64,000 nucleotides of DNA, from the NCBI RefSeq assembly GCF_009728995.1, contig NZ_VTZW01000006.1, positions 62,001-126,000 on the forward strand, given 5' to 3'. Positions within the stretch are counted from its first letter, which is position 1, and each line of letters opens with the position of its first letter. The DNA is from Streptomonospora sp. PA3. Its GTDB lineage: Bacteria > Actinomycetota > Actinomycetes > Streptosporangiales > Streptosporangiaceae. Made by a program: the position numbers and the translations under genes. Shown here piece by piece: positions 17,344 through 28,896 of this stretch. Under the pieces are notes generated by a model. That model searched no databases and was not told the origin of the DNA. It was given only the letters and a program-made list of their open reading frames with translations.

Positions 17344-17683
17344 GTGCCGATGTTCGCACGCGGCGGGCGGCCTGGCCACCGGGACACCCGGCTCCCGCAG
17401 CGCCCGGCGCGCGGTGGTACCGACCGCTGCTCCTAGTCCTGTCGGCCCGCGGCGACCGTGCGTGTATACCGCCGGATGACTACTCGAACGTGGTTCTGAG
17501 AATGGCCCGTCTGGGTCATGCGACGGCGGGCTACCCGGGCGTAGCCTTCGTAGAGCGGGATGTCCCCGGCGGGATCCCACGAAGGTCGGTGGTCCGACCC
17601 GGGGATACGTGTGACCGCCTCCCGCGTTCCCTTGTCCCGGGCGGGTCGCGCCCCCGCGGTGCTGTCGATGGAGGTGGGCGCGC
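17344..17683. other. intergenic region between divergent small genes
   Basis: 340 bp, moderately AT-richer near 17460-17520. It should hold promoters for both flanking genes, but I see no convincing hexamer pair or operator. Confidence 0.35.
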
Positions 17684-17887
17684 ATGGATCCGGACGTGCG
17701 CCTCCACGATCATGTGGCGATGGCGGAGATCGAGCTCTACGCCGAGCTGCTGATCGCCGTCGCCGGGTCGGATCGGCGGCTGACCTACGAGGAGATCGAC
17801 ATCGTGCTGGGCGTGCGCCGCGCGGTCCCCGAGCAGACGCGGCGCCGCGTGCGCGGGCGCCCGGTCCGCACCCGCCACCTCGGCTGA
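17684..17887 (+). CDS. small acidic hypothetical protein, 67 aa
   Basis: ATG after an excellent GGAGGTG site. Sequence: acidic N-terminal helix (LHDHVAMAEIELYAELLIAV), then RRLTYEEIDIVLG, then an Arg-rich tail. The pattern is like a small actinobacterial conserved protein seen as a stand-alone gene; no function is known. Confidence 0.65.
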   Translation: MDPDVRLHDHVAMAEIELYAELLIAVAGSDRRLTYEEIDIVLGVRRAVPEQTRRRVRGRPVRTRHLG

Positions 17888-17910
17888 TCCCGCCGCCCGC
17901 GGCACCGCGA

Positions 17911-17971
17911 CCGGCTCGGCAGGGCCGCGCCCCGGGTGGCGGCCTCCCGGAGCGCGACCCTGCCGAGCCGG
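17911..17971. terminator. bidirectional terminator
   Basis: Perfect 14-bp inverted repeat (17911-17924 and 17958-17971) with a 33-base loop, between the 67-aa gene and the convergent etfD-like gene. Confidence 0.5.
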
Positions 17972-18083
17972 GGCCGGCGACGCCTGCGGCGGCGCGCCGG
18001 GGCGCGCCGCCGCTCTCGGCGGAGGCGCTCCAGGCCACCGCCGAATCGCGTCCGCAGCGAACGACCGCGGGGCGCGGCCTTCG

Positions 18084-20270
18084 TCAGGCCTTCTCCTTCT
18101 CCCCCTCCTCGGCCGGGGCGGAGCCGCCCTTGACCGAGCGCAGCAGCAGCTGGGAGACGTCGACGACCTCCAGCGTCTCCTTGGCCTGGCCCTGCGACTT
18201 CTTCTCGTTGATGGCGTCGCCCAGCATCACCTGGCAGAACGGGCAGGCGGTCGAGACGGTGTCGGGGTCGGTGGTCAGCGCCTCGTCCACCCGCTCGGTG
18301 TTGATGCGCTTGCCGATCCGCTCCTCCATCCACATCCGGGCGCCGCCCGCGCCGCAGCAGAAGCCGCGCTCCTTGTGCCGGTGCATCTCCTTGGTGGTGA
18401 TGCCGGGCACCTGCGCCATGATCTCGCGCGGCGGGGTGTAGACCTTGTTGTGCCGCCCCAGGAAGCAGGGGTCGTGGTAGGTGATGTTCTCCTCGATCGG
18501 CTGGACCGGGGTGAGGCGGCCCTCCTCCACCAGCCGGGCCAGCAGTTGGCTGTGGTGGACCACGTCGTACTCGCCGCCCAGCTGCGGGTACTCGTTGCCC
18601 AGCGTGTTGAAGCAGTGCGGGCAACTGGCCACGATCTTGGTGACGCCGGCCTCGTTGAGCGTCTCCACGTTCTGCTGGGCGAGCATCTGGAAGACGTACT
18701 CCATGCCCAGCCGGCGCGCGGGGTCGCCGGTGCAGGCCTCCATGCCGCCCAGCACCGCGAACTTAACCCCGGCCGTGTGCAGCAGCTCGGCGATGGCCTT
18801 GGTGGTCTTCTTCGCGCGGTCCTCCAGCGCACCGGCGCAGCCGACCCAGAACAGGTACTCGGTGCCATCGGGCAGCTTGTCCTCGACAACCGGGACCTCG
18901 AAGTCCAGCTCGGCGATCCAGTCCATGCGCCGGTCCTCGGCCATGCCCCACGGGTTGCCCTTGTTCTCCAGGTTCTTCAGCAGGGTGTTGGCCTCGGAGG
19001 GGAAGCTGGACTCGATCATCACCTGGTAGCGGCGCATGTCCATGATGTGGTCGATGTGCTCGATGTCGACGGGGCACTGCTCGACGCAGGCGCCGCAGTT
19101 GGTGCAGGACCAGAGCACGTCGGGGTGGATGACACCGCCTTCCTCCTCGGTGCCCACCAGCGGCCGCTGCAGGAGCGCGAGCACGTCGGTGTCGGCGTGC
19201 GCGGCGTCCTCCGCGGCCTTCTCCTCCAGCGTTTCCGCGGTCACGCCCTGCATCAGGTACGGCGCCTTGGCGTAGGCGTGGTCGCGCAGGTCCATGACCA
19301 GCTTCTTGGGCGAGAGCGGCTTGCCCGTGTTCCAGGCCGGGCACTGCGACTGGCAGCGGCCGCACTCGGTGCAGGTGCTGAAGTCCAGCAGGCCCTTCCA
19401 GGTGAAGTCCTCGACCCGGCCGACGCCGAAGGGGTCCTCGTCGGGGTCGGCCTCCTCGAAGTCCAGCGGCTTCTTGCCGGTCTTGTCCATCATCGGCTTG
19501 GCCGCGCCCAGCGCGGGAGAGCCCTCGGGGTCGCGCTTGAAGTAGATGTTGAACGGCGCGGTGAAGCGGTGCCAGCCGATGCCCATGGTCACCACGGCGG
19601 CCAGCACCATGAAGAACAGCCAGGAGATGATCAGCTTGAACGCGGCGACCAGGGCGAGGCCCGGCTCACTGGCCGGCAGCACGGCACCCAGCGCGTGGGA
19701 GATCGGCGTGGCCCACACCGGGAAGGGGAACTCGTCCATGGCGACCTTGAAGCCGCGGATCACGAAGATGGCCGCCAGCAGCGCGATGATGTAGGCCTCG
19801 ACGTAGTAGGCCGTCCAGTGCACGGAGTTGGCGAACCGGGATCCGCGCCCCAGGCGGCGCGGACCCTTGATCTGCCGGTAGACGGCCAGGCCCGCGATGG
19901 CGGCCAGCCCCAGCCCGGCGATCACCTCGATGGCCAGCCCGTAGACCGTCCAGTCGTGGATGACGGGCAGGTGGAAGTGGGGGTCCCACACCTCGCCGTG
20001 CGCCTCGGCCACGGTGAACACCAGCAAGGGGAAGGACACCATCACGAACCAGTGGGCGATGCCCACCCACGGCCGCTTGAGCATCCGGGTGTGCCCGAGC
20101 ACCTCGATCAGCGTGGTCGTGAGTCGCCGGCCGAAGGGCCCGGTGCGCCCGTCCTCCACCGGCCGGCCCAGACGCACGGTCTGCACCATCCGGCGGACGC
20201 CGAACGCGAACATGGCGACCCCGACCACGGCGAAGAGGGTCGTGATGATCCCCAGAACGATGTAGAGCAT
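18084..20270 (-). CDS. EtfD-like membrane Fe-S oxidoreductase for beta-oxidation electrons
   Basis: 728 aa. Residues 1-270 hold about six membrane helices of the NarI/cytochrome-b-like type. Two ferredoxin motifs follow: CTECGRCQSQCP (about residue 300) and CTNCGACVEQCP (about 390). Two CCG (heterodisulfide-reductase-like) domains come next, with GCAGALED, ASCPHCFNTLGNEY, HDPCFLGRHN, CCGAGGARMWMEE and ACPFCQVMLGD. This matches actinobacterial EtfD (Rv0338c type), which moves electrons from acyl-CoA dehydrogenases via ETF to the quinone pool. ATG at 20270; the frame extends upstream to 20402 but would cross the operator-like motif. That motif (20335-20348) is shared with fadE at 30.7 kb, supporting joint control. 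Confidence 0.85.
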   Translation of the reverse strand: MLYIVLGIITTLFAVVGVAMFAFGVRRMVQTVRLGRPVEDGRTGPFGRRLTTTLIEVLGHTRMLKRPWVGIAHWFVMVSFPLLVFTVAEAHGEVWDPHFHLPVIHDWTVYGLAIEVIAGLGLAAIAGLAVYRQIKGPRRLGRGSRFANSVHWTAYYVEAYIIALLAAIFVIRGFKVAMDEFPFPVWATPISHALGAVLPASEPGLALVAAFKLIISWLFFMVLAAVVTMGIGWHRFTAPFNIYFKRDPEGSPALGAAKPMMDKTGKKPLDFEEADPDEDPFGVGRVEDFTWKGLLDFSTCTECGRCQSQCPAWNTGKPLSPKKLVMDLRDHAYAKAPYLMQGVTAETLEEKAAEDAAHADTDVLALLQRPLVGTEEEGGVIHPDVLWSCTNCGACVEQCPVDIEHIDHIMDMRRYQVMIESSFPSEANTLLKNLENKGNPWGMAEDRRMDWIAELDFEVPVVEDKLPDGTEYLFWVGCAGALEDRAKKTTKAIAELLHTAGVKFAVLGGMEACTGDPARRLGMEYVFQMLAQQNVETLNEAGVTKIVASCPHCFNTLGNEYPQLGGEYDVVHHSQLLARLVEEGRLTPVQPIEENITYHDPCFLGRHNKVYTPPREIMAQVPGITTKEMHRHKERGFCCGAGGARMWMEERIGKRINTERVDEALTTDPDTVSTACPFCQVMLGDAINEKKSQGQAKETLEVVDVSQLLLRSVKGGSAPAEEGEKEKA

Positions 20271-20334
20271 CGCCCGCGGCCTCCCATCCTGCTGTAGTGC
20301 CCCGATGCGCCACACATCGGAGGTCCCCCAAATG

Positions 20335-20348
20335 TTACTAGCCAGTAA
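20335..20348. promoter_or_regulatory. operator-like palindrome upstream of etfD
   Basis: TTACTAGCCAGTAA, 65-78 bp before the etfD ATG. Its core TACTNNCNNGTA also occurs twice upstream of fadE (30765-30779 and 30789-30803). Likely a TetR-type fatty-acid-degradation repressor site (inference). Confidence 0.6.
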
Positions 20349-20511
20349 TGGCCGGTGGATCCATCGCCCCTGACACGGGCGCCGCCGAGACCGCACCCTC
20401 AACGGTAGAAGACCCCGCCCCCTCGCGTATCGGCGGGTTCACCTGCGTTTTCCCCCGGACGATGCACCCGCTCGCCGCCGTCTCGCCCGGTGGGCGGACA
20501 GGGACACCGAC

Positions 20512-20665
20512 GCGACGCGCAGCGCCCCCGTTGGGGCGGTGGGTGACGGGCGGGCAAGGGGGCGACGCGCAGCGTCTCCGTTGGGGCGGTGGGGGGCGAC
20601 GGGCAAGGGATACGCGGCGCGCAGCGCCACCGTTGGGGCGGTGGGGGGTGACGGGCGGGCCCTGA
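20512..20665. repeat. three tandem imperfect repeats of 50-52 bp
   Basis: Copies begin at 20512, 20562 and 20614. Each has a GCGACGCGCAGCG-like start and the block CCGTTGGGGCGGTGGG, followed by GACGGGC. Parts can fold as small GC hairpins. They lie in the 591-bp gap between etfD and dnaK, closer to dnaK. Function unknown; possibly an extragenic repeat family. Confidence 0.7.
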
Positions 20666-20768
20666 GGCACCCCCGGGTTCCCCCTGAACCCACCCGGAGT
20701 CCGCCACTCGGGTGCCCGGCTCGGGAACAAACGCCGTGGTCCGAGCCGTTATAGGGGCGGAAACCCAC

Positions 20769-20841
20769 ATTGAGTCGCCGAGGCTCAAGTGATTTGACAG
20801 TAGGCGAGCCGCGAAGCAAACTTACGTCTGTAAGACTCAAC
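20769..20841 (+). promoter_or_regulatory. dnaK operon promoter with two HAIR (HspR) operators
   Basis: HAIR consensus is CTTGAGT-N7-ACTCAAG. Site 1: ATTGAGT-N7-GCTCAAG (20769-20789), just upstream of -35 TTGACA (20794-20799); 17 bp on is -10 CAAACT (20817-20822). Site 2: CTTACGT-N7-ACTCAAC (20821-20841), at the expected transcription start. HspR, encoded in the operon, should bind both and repress it. Confidence 0.82.
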
Positions 20842-20861
20842 TCTGACGGAGGAACGTACTC

Positions 20862-22709
<1,848 letters not shown>

Positions 22710-22743
22710 TCGGCCGAGAGGCAAGGCAAGGGAGGCGCAGCCA

Positions 22744-23487
22744 ATGGCGCTGCCGGAGAACGAGAACGGCGAGGAGCAGCAGGGACCGGTGATCCGCGAC
22801 AAGCGTCGGATAGATCCCGAGACCGGTGAGCTCCGCACGCCCGAGGGAGCCGCGGACGCCGCTCCCGACTCCCCCGAGGCCGAGGTCGCGGCCGACGAGG
22901 AGCCCGTCGTCGTCGACGACACCGCCGCGGGCGGCGAACTCCTCAAGGCCCGCGAGCAGATCGCGGAGCTGACCAACGACCTCAAGCGCATCCAGGCGGA
23001 GTACGCCAACTACCGCAAGCGCGTCGAGCGCGATCGGGTGGCCCTGCGCGAGCAGGCGACCGCCCAGGTGGTGGGCGACCTCCTGCCGATCCTCGACGAC
23101 ATCGGCCGTGCCCGCGAGCACGACGAGCTCACCGGCGGGTTCAAGTCGGTCGGCGAGGCCCTGGAGGCGCTGGTCAACAAGCTCGGGCTGCGGAAGTACG
23201 GCGAGACGGGCGACGAGTTCGACCCCAACGTCCACGAGGCGCTGACCATGGTGCCCTCGCCCGACGCGGTGCCCACCGTCGTCGAGGTCTTCCAGCCCGG
23301 CTACACGATCGGCGAGCGGGTTCTGCGCCCGGCACGCGTGGTGGTCGCCGGTCCGGGGGACGATGCCGCTGAGGCGCCGGAGTCCGCCGAACCCGCCGAG
23401 TCCGCACCGGAGCCCGGCGGGCAGGACACCTCCGGCGAGGAGTCCGGTCCCGACGCCTCCGGCGGGGCGGCAGAGGACAAGCAGTAG
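22744..23487 (+). CDS. grpE: nucleotide exchange factor GrpE
   Basis: 247 aa, 34 bases after dnaK. Core residues about 65-200: a long helix (LKARE...RIQAEYANYRKRVERD), then QVVGDLLPILDDIGRA and the C-terminal beta domain HEALTMVPSPDAVPTVVEVFQPGYTIGERVLRPARVVVA. Both ends are low-complexity and acidic (Glu, Asp, Ser, Pro), longer than in E. coli but usual in actinobacteria. It releases ADP from DnaK. Initiation at ATG 22744 after GGGAGG. Confidence 0.98.
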   Translation: MALPENENGEEQQGPVIRDKRRIDPETGELRTPEGAADAAPDSPEAEVAADEEPVVVDDTAAGGELLKAREQIAELTNDLKRIQAEYANYRKRVERDRVALREQATAQVVGDLLPILDDIGRAREHDELTGGFKSVGEALEALVNKLGLRKYGETGDEFDPNVHEALTMVPSPDAVPTVVEVFQPGYTIGERVLRPARVVVAGPGDDAAEAPESAEPAESAPEPGGQDTSGEESGPDASGGAAEDKQ

Positions 23488-23495
23488 ACCGCCGG

Positions 23496-23524
23496 GCCCC
23501 GGGCGCCGCGCCGGCGCCCGGGGC
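23496..23524 (+). terminator. GC hairpin between grpE and dnaJ
   Basis: Perfect 12-bp stem (23496-23507 and 23513-23524), 5-base loop, no T tract. May act as an attenuator or mRNA-processing site that lowers downstream expression in the operon. Confidence 0.45.
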
Positions 23525-23612
23525 GCGCGGGCGCCGGCCCCTTCCCCGCGGGCGGGGAGGGGGCGGGGCCCGGACCATTCGACAAGCGCGAAGCGGGAGA
23601 AGGCAGACGTCG

Positions 23613-24770
23613 ATGAGCACGAAGGACTACCTCGAGAAGGACTATTACAAGGTCCTCGGAGTCTCAAAGACCGCCTCGCAGGACGAGATCAAGCAGTCCT
23701 ATCGCAAGCTCGCGCGTGAGAACCACCCCGACGCCAACACCGGCGACCCCAAGGCCGAGGAGCGCTTCAAGGAGATCTCCGAGGCCTACAACGTGCTCAG
23801 CGACGAGAAGCGGCGCAAGGAGTACGACGAAGCCCGCTCCCTCTTCGGCTCCTCCTACCGGCCCGGCGGAGGCACCGGTGCGGGCGGGTTCGACCTGGGC
23901 GACCTGTTCGGCCAGGGTGCGCCGACCGGCGGAGGCGGGGGCGGCGAGCGGCTGAGCGACCTGTTCGGCGGCCTGTTCGGGGGCCGCGGCCGCACCACGA
24001 CCCAGCCCCGGCGCGGGGCCGACATCGAGACCGAGACGCGGCTGACCTTCGGCGAGGCCGCCTCCGGCGTCACCCGGTCCTTCCAGCTCAGCAGCGACGC
24101 CGCCTGCCCCACGTGCCGGGGCACCGGCGCCAAGGCGGGCACCGCGCCGCGGGTGTGCCCGAAGTGCTCGGGCACCGGACACGAGAACCGCAACCTGGGC
24201 GGGTTCTCGCTGTCGGAGCCCTGCAGCGAGTGCAAGGGGCGCGGCCTGGTGGTCGACGACCCCTGCCCCACGTGCAGCGGCAGCGGGCGCGGCAAGAGCA
24301 CCCGCACGATCCAGGCCCGGATCCCGGCGGGCGTCTCCGACGGCCAGCGGATCCGGCTCAAAGGCAAAGGCGCGCCGGGCGAACACGGTGGACCGGCCGG
24401 AGACCTCTATGTGGTGGTACATGTGCAGCCGCACCCCGTGTTCGGCAAGTCCGGCGACAACCTGACGATCACCGTTCCGGTGACCTTCCCCGAGGCCGTG
24501 CTCGGCGCCGATGTGCGGGTGCCGACGCTCAACGGCCTGCCGGTCACCGTGAAGATCCCGCCGGGTACGCCCAACGGCCGCACGTTCCGCGTCCGCGGCA
24601 AGGGCACGGCCCGGCGCGACGGCACCGCGGGCGACATGCTCGTGACCGTCGAGGTGGCGGTGCCCGCGCACCTCAGCGACGATGCGCGCGAGGCACTGGA
24701 GAAGTTCCGCGCCGCGACCGCGGACCAGGACCCGCGCAGCGGTCTGGAGACGCGCGCAAAGGGGATGTGA
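23613..24770 (+). CDS. dnaJ: co-chaperone DnaJ (Hsp40)
   Basis: 385 aa, class I DnaJ. The J domain (about 8-75) carries HPD in ENHPDANT. A Gly/Phe-rich linker follows (FDLGDLFGQG, GGGGGG). Four CxxCxGxG-type repeats make two zinc centres (CPTCRGTG, CPKCSGTG, CSECKGRG, CPTCSGSG), then the beta-barrel substrate-binding domains. It delivers substrates to DnaK and stimulates its ATPase. It sits downstream of grpE across a 125-bp gap and overlaps the hspR ribosome site. Confidence 0.98.
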   Translation: MSTKDYLEKDYYKVLGVSKTASQDEIKQSYRKLARENHPDANTGDPKAEERFKEISEAYNVLSDEKRRKEYDEARSLFGSSYRPGGGTGAGGFDLGDLFGQGAPTGGGGGGERLSDLFGGLFGGRGRTTTQPRRGADIETETRLTFGEAASGVTRSFQLSSDAACPTCRGTGAKAGTAPRVCPKCSGTGHENRNLGGFSLSEPCSECKGRGLVVDDPCPTCSGSGRGKSTRTIQARIPAGVSDGQRIRLKGKGAPGEHGGPAGDLYVVVHVQPHPVFGKSGDNLTITVPVTFPEAVLGADVRVPTLNGLPVTVKIPPGTPNGRTFRVRGKGTARRDGTAGDMLVTVEVAVPAHLSDDAREALEKFRAATADQDPRSGLETRAKGM

Positions 24771-24775
24771 ATGTC

Positions 24776-25198
24776 ATGACCAATCCGGGACTGGGCGACG
24801 ACATCCCGGTCTATGTGATCTCGGTGGCCGCCGAGCTGTCCGGGCTGCATCCGCAAACCCTGCGCCAGTACGACCGCCTCGGCCTGGTCTCGCCGGGCCG
24901 GGCCGCAGGGCGGGGCAGGCGCTACTCGATGCGCGACATCCGGACACTGCGGGAGGTGCAGCGGCTCTCCCAGGAGGAGGGCATCAACCTCGCCGGGATC
25001 AAGCGCATCCTGGAGCTGGAGGACGAGGTCGAGAAGCTGCGCGAGCACGTCTTCCACCTCCGCAACGAACTGGACGCGGCCCGGTCGGCGGTCGCGCGGC
25101 GCTCGGCGGGCGATACCGGGGGCGGCGAACTGCTGCCGGTGCGGCGCACCCGGGTGACGATCTTCAACACCTCTCCGCCGCCCGAGCAGGATCAGTAG
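24776..25198 (+). CDS. hspR: heat-shock repressor HspR (MerR family)
   Basis: 140 aa. A MerR-type winged helix (YVISVAAELSGLHPQTLRQYDRLGLVSP, then RRYSMRDIRTLREVQRL) is followed by a coiled-coil dimer helix (LELEDEVEKLREHVFHLRNEL) and a polar tail. HspR uses DnaK as co-repressor to shut down the HAIR-controlled dnaK operon after stress. ATG at 24776, 5 bases after the dnaJ stop, with AAGGGG upstream; GTG 24767 is a possible alternative. The two HAIR sites at 20769-20841 are its expected targets. Confidence 0.96.
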   Translation: MTNPGLGDDIPVYVISVAAELSGLHPQTLRQYDRLGLVSPGRAAGRGRRYSMRDIRTLREVQRLSQEEGINLAGIKRILELEDEVEKLREHVFHLRNELDAARSAVARRSAGDTGGGELLPVRRTRVTIFNTSPPPEQDQ

Positions 25199-25361
25199 CG
25201 GCCCGCCGGGCAGAGCCGGCCGTCCCGGGGCGGTCGGGACGGGCGGCCTGTGCCGCTCCGGGCCCACCGGGCCGGCGGCGGGCCGGGCGGAGCTTCCGCG
25301 CCGGCACCCGGCACACCACTGACAACCGCATAGCGATCACGCGCGAAGGGGGCGGCGAAGC

Positions 25362-27974
25362 ATGAACTACAAACTCACCACCAAGAGCCAGGAAGCCGTG
25401 TCGGCGGCGGTGCGGCGCGCCACCACCGACGGCAACCCGCAGGTCGAACCGGTGCACCTGCTCGCCGCTCTGCTCGGCCAGGGCGAGGGGATCATCCGCC
25501 CGCTGCTCAAGGAGGTCGGCGCGGCCCCCGACGATCTCGCGGCCAAGACCGACCAGGCGATCGCGGGCCTGCCCAAGGCCGCCGGCAGCACGGTGGGTGC
25601 ACCGCAGAGCGCGCGCCAGTTCATCGTCTCGCTGAACACCGCGGCACAGCGGGCCCAGCAGATGGAGGACGAGTTCGTCTCGACCGAGCACCTGCTCGTG
25701 GGCCTGGCCGCTGACGGGGGCGAGGCGAGCCGGCTGCTCAAGGACGCCGGCGCGACTCCCGAGGCGCTGCTGGAGGCGTTCGACCGGGTCCGGGGCCCGG
25801 GCCGGGTCACCACGGAGAACCCCGAGGACACCTACCAGGCGCTGGAGAAGTACGGCATCGACCTCACCGGGCGGGCGCGCTCGGGCGCGCTGGACCCGGT
25901 CATCGGCCGGGACTCCGAGATCCGGCGGGTCGTGCAGGTGCTCTCCCGGCGCACCAAGAACAACCCGGTGCTGATCGGCGAGCCCGGCGTGGGCAAGACC
26001 GCCGTGGTCGAGGGGCTGGCCCAGCGCATCGTGGCCGGCGATGTGCCCGAGTCGCTGCGCGACAAGCGGCTGATCGCGCTCGACCTGTCGTCGATGGTGG
26101 CCGGCGCCAAGTACCGCGGCGAGTTCGAGGAGCGGCTCAAGGCCGTGCTCAACGAGATCAAGGAGAGCGACGGCCAGGTCATCACCTTCATCGACGAGCT
26201 GCACACCGTGGTCGGCGCCGGCGCGGCCGAGGGCGCCATGGACGCGGGCAACATGCTCAAGCCGATGCTGGCCCGCGGCGAGCTGCGCATGGTCGGCGCC
26301 ACCACGCTCGACGAGTACCGCGAGCGGATCGAGAAGGACCCGGCGCTGGAGCGCCGCTTCCAGCAGGTGCAGGTGGGCGAGCCGTCGGCGGCCGACACCA
26401 TCGCGATCCTGCGCGGGCTCAAGGGCCGCTACGAGGCGCACCACAAGGTGCAGATCGCCGACTCGGCGCTGGTGGCCGCGGCCACCCTGTCGGACCGCTA
26501 CATCACCGCCCGGTTCCTGCCGGACAAGGCCATCGACCTCATCGACGAGTCCGCCTCGCGGCTGCGGATGGAGATCGACTCCCGGCCGGTGGAGATCGAC
26601 GAGCTGCAGCGCACCGTCGACCGGCTGAAGATGGAGGAGATGGCGCTGGACAAGGAGTCCGACGCCGCCTCCGTGCAGCGGCTGGAGCGGCTGCGCGCCG
26701 ACCTCGCCGACCGCCAGGAGGAGCTGACCGCGCTGGTGGCCCGCTGGGAGCAGGAGAAGGCCGGGCTGAACCGGGTCGGCGAGCTCAAGGAGCGCCTGGA
26801 CGATCTGCGCACGCAGGCCGAGCGCGCCCAGCGCGACGGCGACTTCACCGAGGCGTCGCGGCTGATGTACGGCGAGATCCCGCAGCTGGAGAAGCAGCTG
26901 GACGAGGCGTCCTCCGCCGAGGAGGAGGCCGGGGACGCCGACGAACCGACGATGGTCAAGGAGGAGGTCGGCGCCGACGACGTGGCCGACGTCGTGTCGT
27001 CGTGGACGGGCATCCCCGTGGGCCGGCTGATGGAAGGCGAGACCGCCAAGCTGCTGCGCATGGAGGAGGAGTTGGGCAAGCGCCTGGTCGGCCAGGACGC
27101 GGCGGTGGCCGCGGTCTCCGACGCGGTGCGCCGCGCGCGCACCGGGATCTCCGACCCCGACCGGCCCACCGGTTCGTTCATGTTCCTGGGCCCCACCGGC
27201 GTCGGCAAGACGGAGCTGGCCAAGGCGCTGGCGGAGTTCCTGTTCGACGACGAGCGCGCGATCGTGCGCGTCGACATGAGCGAGTACTCCGAGAAGCACT
27301 CGGTCTCGCGGCTGGTGGGCGCTCCCCCCGGCTACGTGGGCTACGAGGAGGGCGGCCAGCTCACCGAGGCGGTCCGCCGCCGGCCCTACACCGTGGTGCT
27401 GCTGGACGAGGTGGAGAAGGCGCACATCGAGGTCTTCGACACCCTGCTGCAGGTCCTCGACGACGGGCGGCTCACCGACGGCCAGGGCCGCAGCGTCGAC
27501 TTCCGCAACACACTGCTGATCATGACCTCCAACCTGGGCTCGCAGTTCCTCGTCGACCCCTCGCTGGCCAGCGAGGAACGGCGGGAGCGGGTGATGACGA
27601 CCGTGCGCAGCACCTTCAAGCCGGAGTTCTTGAACCGGCTGGACGACCTGATCGTCTTCGAGGCGCTGTCCACCGAGGAGCTGACCCGCATCGTCGACCT
27701 GCAGGTGGACCGGCTGGCCGCGCGCCTGAGCGAGCGGCGGCTGCGACTGGAGGTCACCCCGGCGGCGCGCGAGTGGCTGGCGCTGACCGGCTACGACCCG
27801 GTCTACGGCGCCCGGCCGCTGCGCCGGCTGGTGCAGGCGGCGATCGGCGACCCGCTGGCCAAGGCGATGCTGTCGGCCGAGTTCTCGGAGGGCGACACCG
27901 TGCTCGTCGACCTCGACGAGAACAGGGACGCCCTGAGCGTCCGCCGCGCCGAGCCCGAACCCGCCCCGGCCTGA
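25362..27974 (+). CDS. clpB: ATP-dependent disaggregase ClpB (Hsp100)
   Basis: 870 aa, full length. Clp N-domain (1-150), first AAA+ module with Walker A GEPGVGKT (about 207) and [19 protein letters not shown], the long ClpB middle coiled coil (about 400-530), and a second AAA+ module with [19 protein letters not shown] (about 610) and [11 protein letters not shown]. The C-terminal D2-small domain ends [15 protein letters not shown]. It pulls proteins out of aggregates with DnaK/DnaJ. It lies 163 bp after hspR, a spacing that allows its own promoter; no third HAIR site was found in the gap. Confidence 0.98.
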   Translation: MNYKLTTKSQEAVSAAVRRATTDGNPQVEPVHLLAALLGQGEGIIRPLLKEVGAAPDDLAAKTDQAIAGLPKAAGSTVGAPQSARQFIVSLNTAAQRAQQMEDEFVSTEHLLVGLAADGGEASRLLKDAGATPEALLEAFDRVRGPGRVTTENPEDTYQALEKYGIDLTGRARSGALDPVIGRDSEIRRVVQVLSRRTKNNPVLIGEPGVGKTAVVEGLAQRIVAGDVPESLRDKRLIALDLSSMVAGAKYRGEFEERLKAVLNEIKESDGQVITFIDELHTVVGAGAAEGAMDAGNMLKPMLARGELRMVGATTLDEYRERIEKDPALERRFQQVQVGEPSAADTIAILRGLKGRYEAHHKVQIADSALVAAATLSDRYITARFLPDKAIDLIDESASRLRMEIDSRPVEIDELQRTVDRLKMEEMALDKESDAASVQRLERLRADLADRQEELTALVARWEQEKAGLNRVGELKERLDDLRTQAERAQRDGDFTEASRLMYGEIPQLEKQLDEASSAEEEAGDADEPTMVKEEVGADDVADVVSSWTGIPVGRLMEGETAKLLRMEEELGKRLVGQDAAVAAVSDAVRRARTGISDPDRPTGSFMFLGPTGVGKTELAKALAEFLFDDERAIVRVDMSEYSEKHSVSRLVGAPPGYVGYEEGGQLTEAVRRRPYTVVLLDEVEKAHIEVFDTLLQVLDDGRLTDGQGRSVDFRNTLLIMTSNLGSQFLVDPSLASEERRERVMTTVRSTFKPEFLNRLDDLIVFEALSTEELTRIVDLQVDRLAARLSERRLRLEVTPAAREWLALTGYDPVYGARPLRRLVQAAIGDPLAKAMLSAEFSEGDTVLVDLDENRDALSVRRAEPEPAPA

Positions 27975-28011
27975 CCCGCGGGATCGGGTGCCCCTACCGG
28001 GGCGCACACTC

Positions 28012-28047
28012 ACGACGGCCCCGGCGATCCCGCGCCGGGGCCGTCGT
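28012..28047 (+). terminator. terminator of the dnaK-clpB locus
   Basis: Perfect 15-bp stem (28012-28026 and 28033-28047) with a 6-base loop, 38 bp after the clpB stop. It also serves the convergent DUF6458-type gene. Confidence 0.75.
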
Positions 28048-28104
28048 CGTGTCGAGGTAGGCGTGCGGCGCGGTCGCCCGCCCGAGCGGGTGCGCCGCCT
28101 CTGC

Positions 28105-28314
28105 TCAGATCACGTCGGAGTCGTCGTGGAGCGACTGCCGGGTGCGGTCGCGGCGCACCATCATGAGGATGATGGTCAGGACGACCACCGCCACCCCGGC
28201 GACCATGAAGATCATGCCGATGGCGTCCAGGTCGAGTCCGGCGACGTCGGCGGTGATGCCGTAAGCCAGCACGGCCCCGATGACCACCAGGAAGATGCCG
28301 AGTCCGATTCCCAT
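28105..28314 (-). CDS. DUF6458-type small membrane protein
   Basis: 69 aa with two membrane helices (GIGLGIFLVVIGAVLAYGI and IGMIFMVAGVAVVVLTIILM) joined by a DVAGLDLDAIG loop, then a basic and acidic tail. This is the widespread small actinobacterial DUF6458 pattern; function unknown. ATG at 28314 follows GGAGG. Confidence 0.8.
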   Translation of the reverse strand: MGIGLGIFLVVIGAVLAYGITADVAGLDLDAIGMIFMVAGVAVVVLTIILMMVRRDRTRQSLHDDSDVI

Positions 28315-28536
28315 TCGCTGCCTCCGCACCGCATCAGTTGGGTCCCGTTGGCTACATCTACCCGTTTGGCGCCCCGACATCCCGGAAACGCCCGCCCGGT
28401 CCCCGATCGGTCCGATCTCACACCCCGCCGCCCGCGCGGCCGCCGCAATCGACCCGTGTCGACAGGCTCTTCGGAATCGGGATCCCCAACCGGCCTCTGG
28501 ATATGGTGAAACGAGGCGACGAAGAAGGTGGCACGA

Positions 28537-28797
28537 ATGGTCGCAGTAGACATAGCCGCCGACCTCAACACCGAGGACCAGACCGGGTACGTATGGGCGT
28601 TCTTGGACGAGGCGCGGGATCCGTCGATCATCGTGCCCGGTGCCCTCGTGGTTGCGGGTGACGACGATGCACCCGCCGTCGCCGTCGTGGTGGACCTGAC
28701 TCCCCACCCCAGCGGCACCGTGGTTCGTCTGGACGTATTGCCCGGTGCGCTCGAACAGTACGTCGCGCTCGCCAAGCGGGTGGATGCCGCGGCCTGA
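28537..28797 (+). CDS. hypothetical acidic protein, 86 aa
   Basis: Starts VAVDIAADLNTEDQTGYVWAFL, then a beta-rich centre (DDAPAVAVVVDL, GTVVRLDVLPG) and a terminal helix. ATG at 28537 with AAGAAGG upstream; GTG at 28528 is an alternative. High G/C third positions. Conserved-hypothetical type; no function known. Confidence 0.65.
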   Translation: MVAVDIAADLNTEDQTGYVWAFLDEARDPSIIVPGALVVAGDDDAPAVAVVVDLTPHPSGTVVRLDVLPGALEQYVALAKRVDAAA

Positions 28798-28818
28798 GTC
28801 TGCGGCGCGAACGGCGGC

Positions 28819-28851
28819 GGCCCGGTGCGCAGGGGTCGTGCGCACCGGGCC
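28819..28851. terminator. bidirectional terminator between the 86-aa gene and fadE
   Basis: Perfect 12-bp stem (28819-28830 and 28840-28851) with a 9-base loop, followed on the plus strand by GGGGTTT. Confidence 0.65.
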
Positions 28852-28896
28852 GGGGTTTCCGGGGCGGTTGTGCCGCTCCCGGAGGTCGAGTGGACT

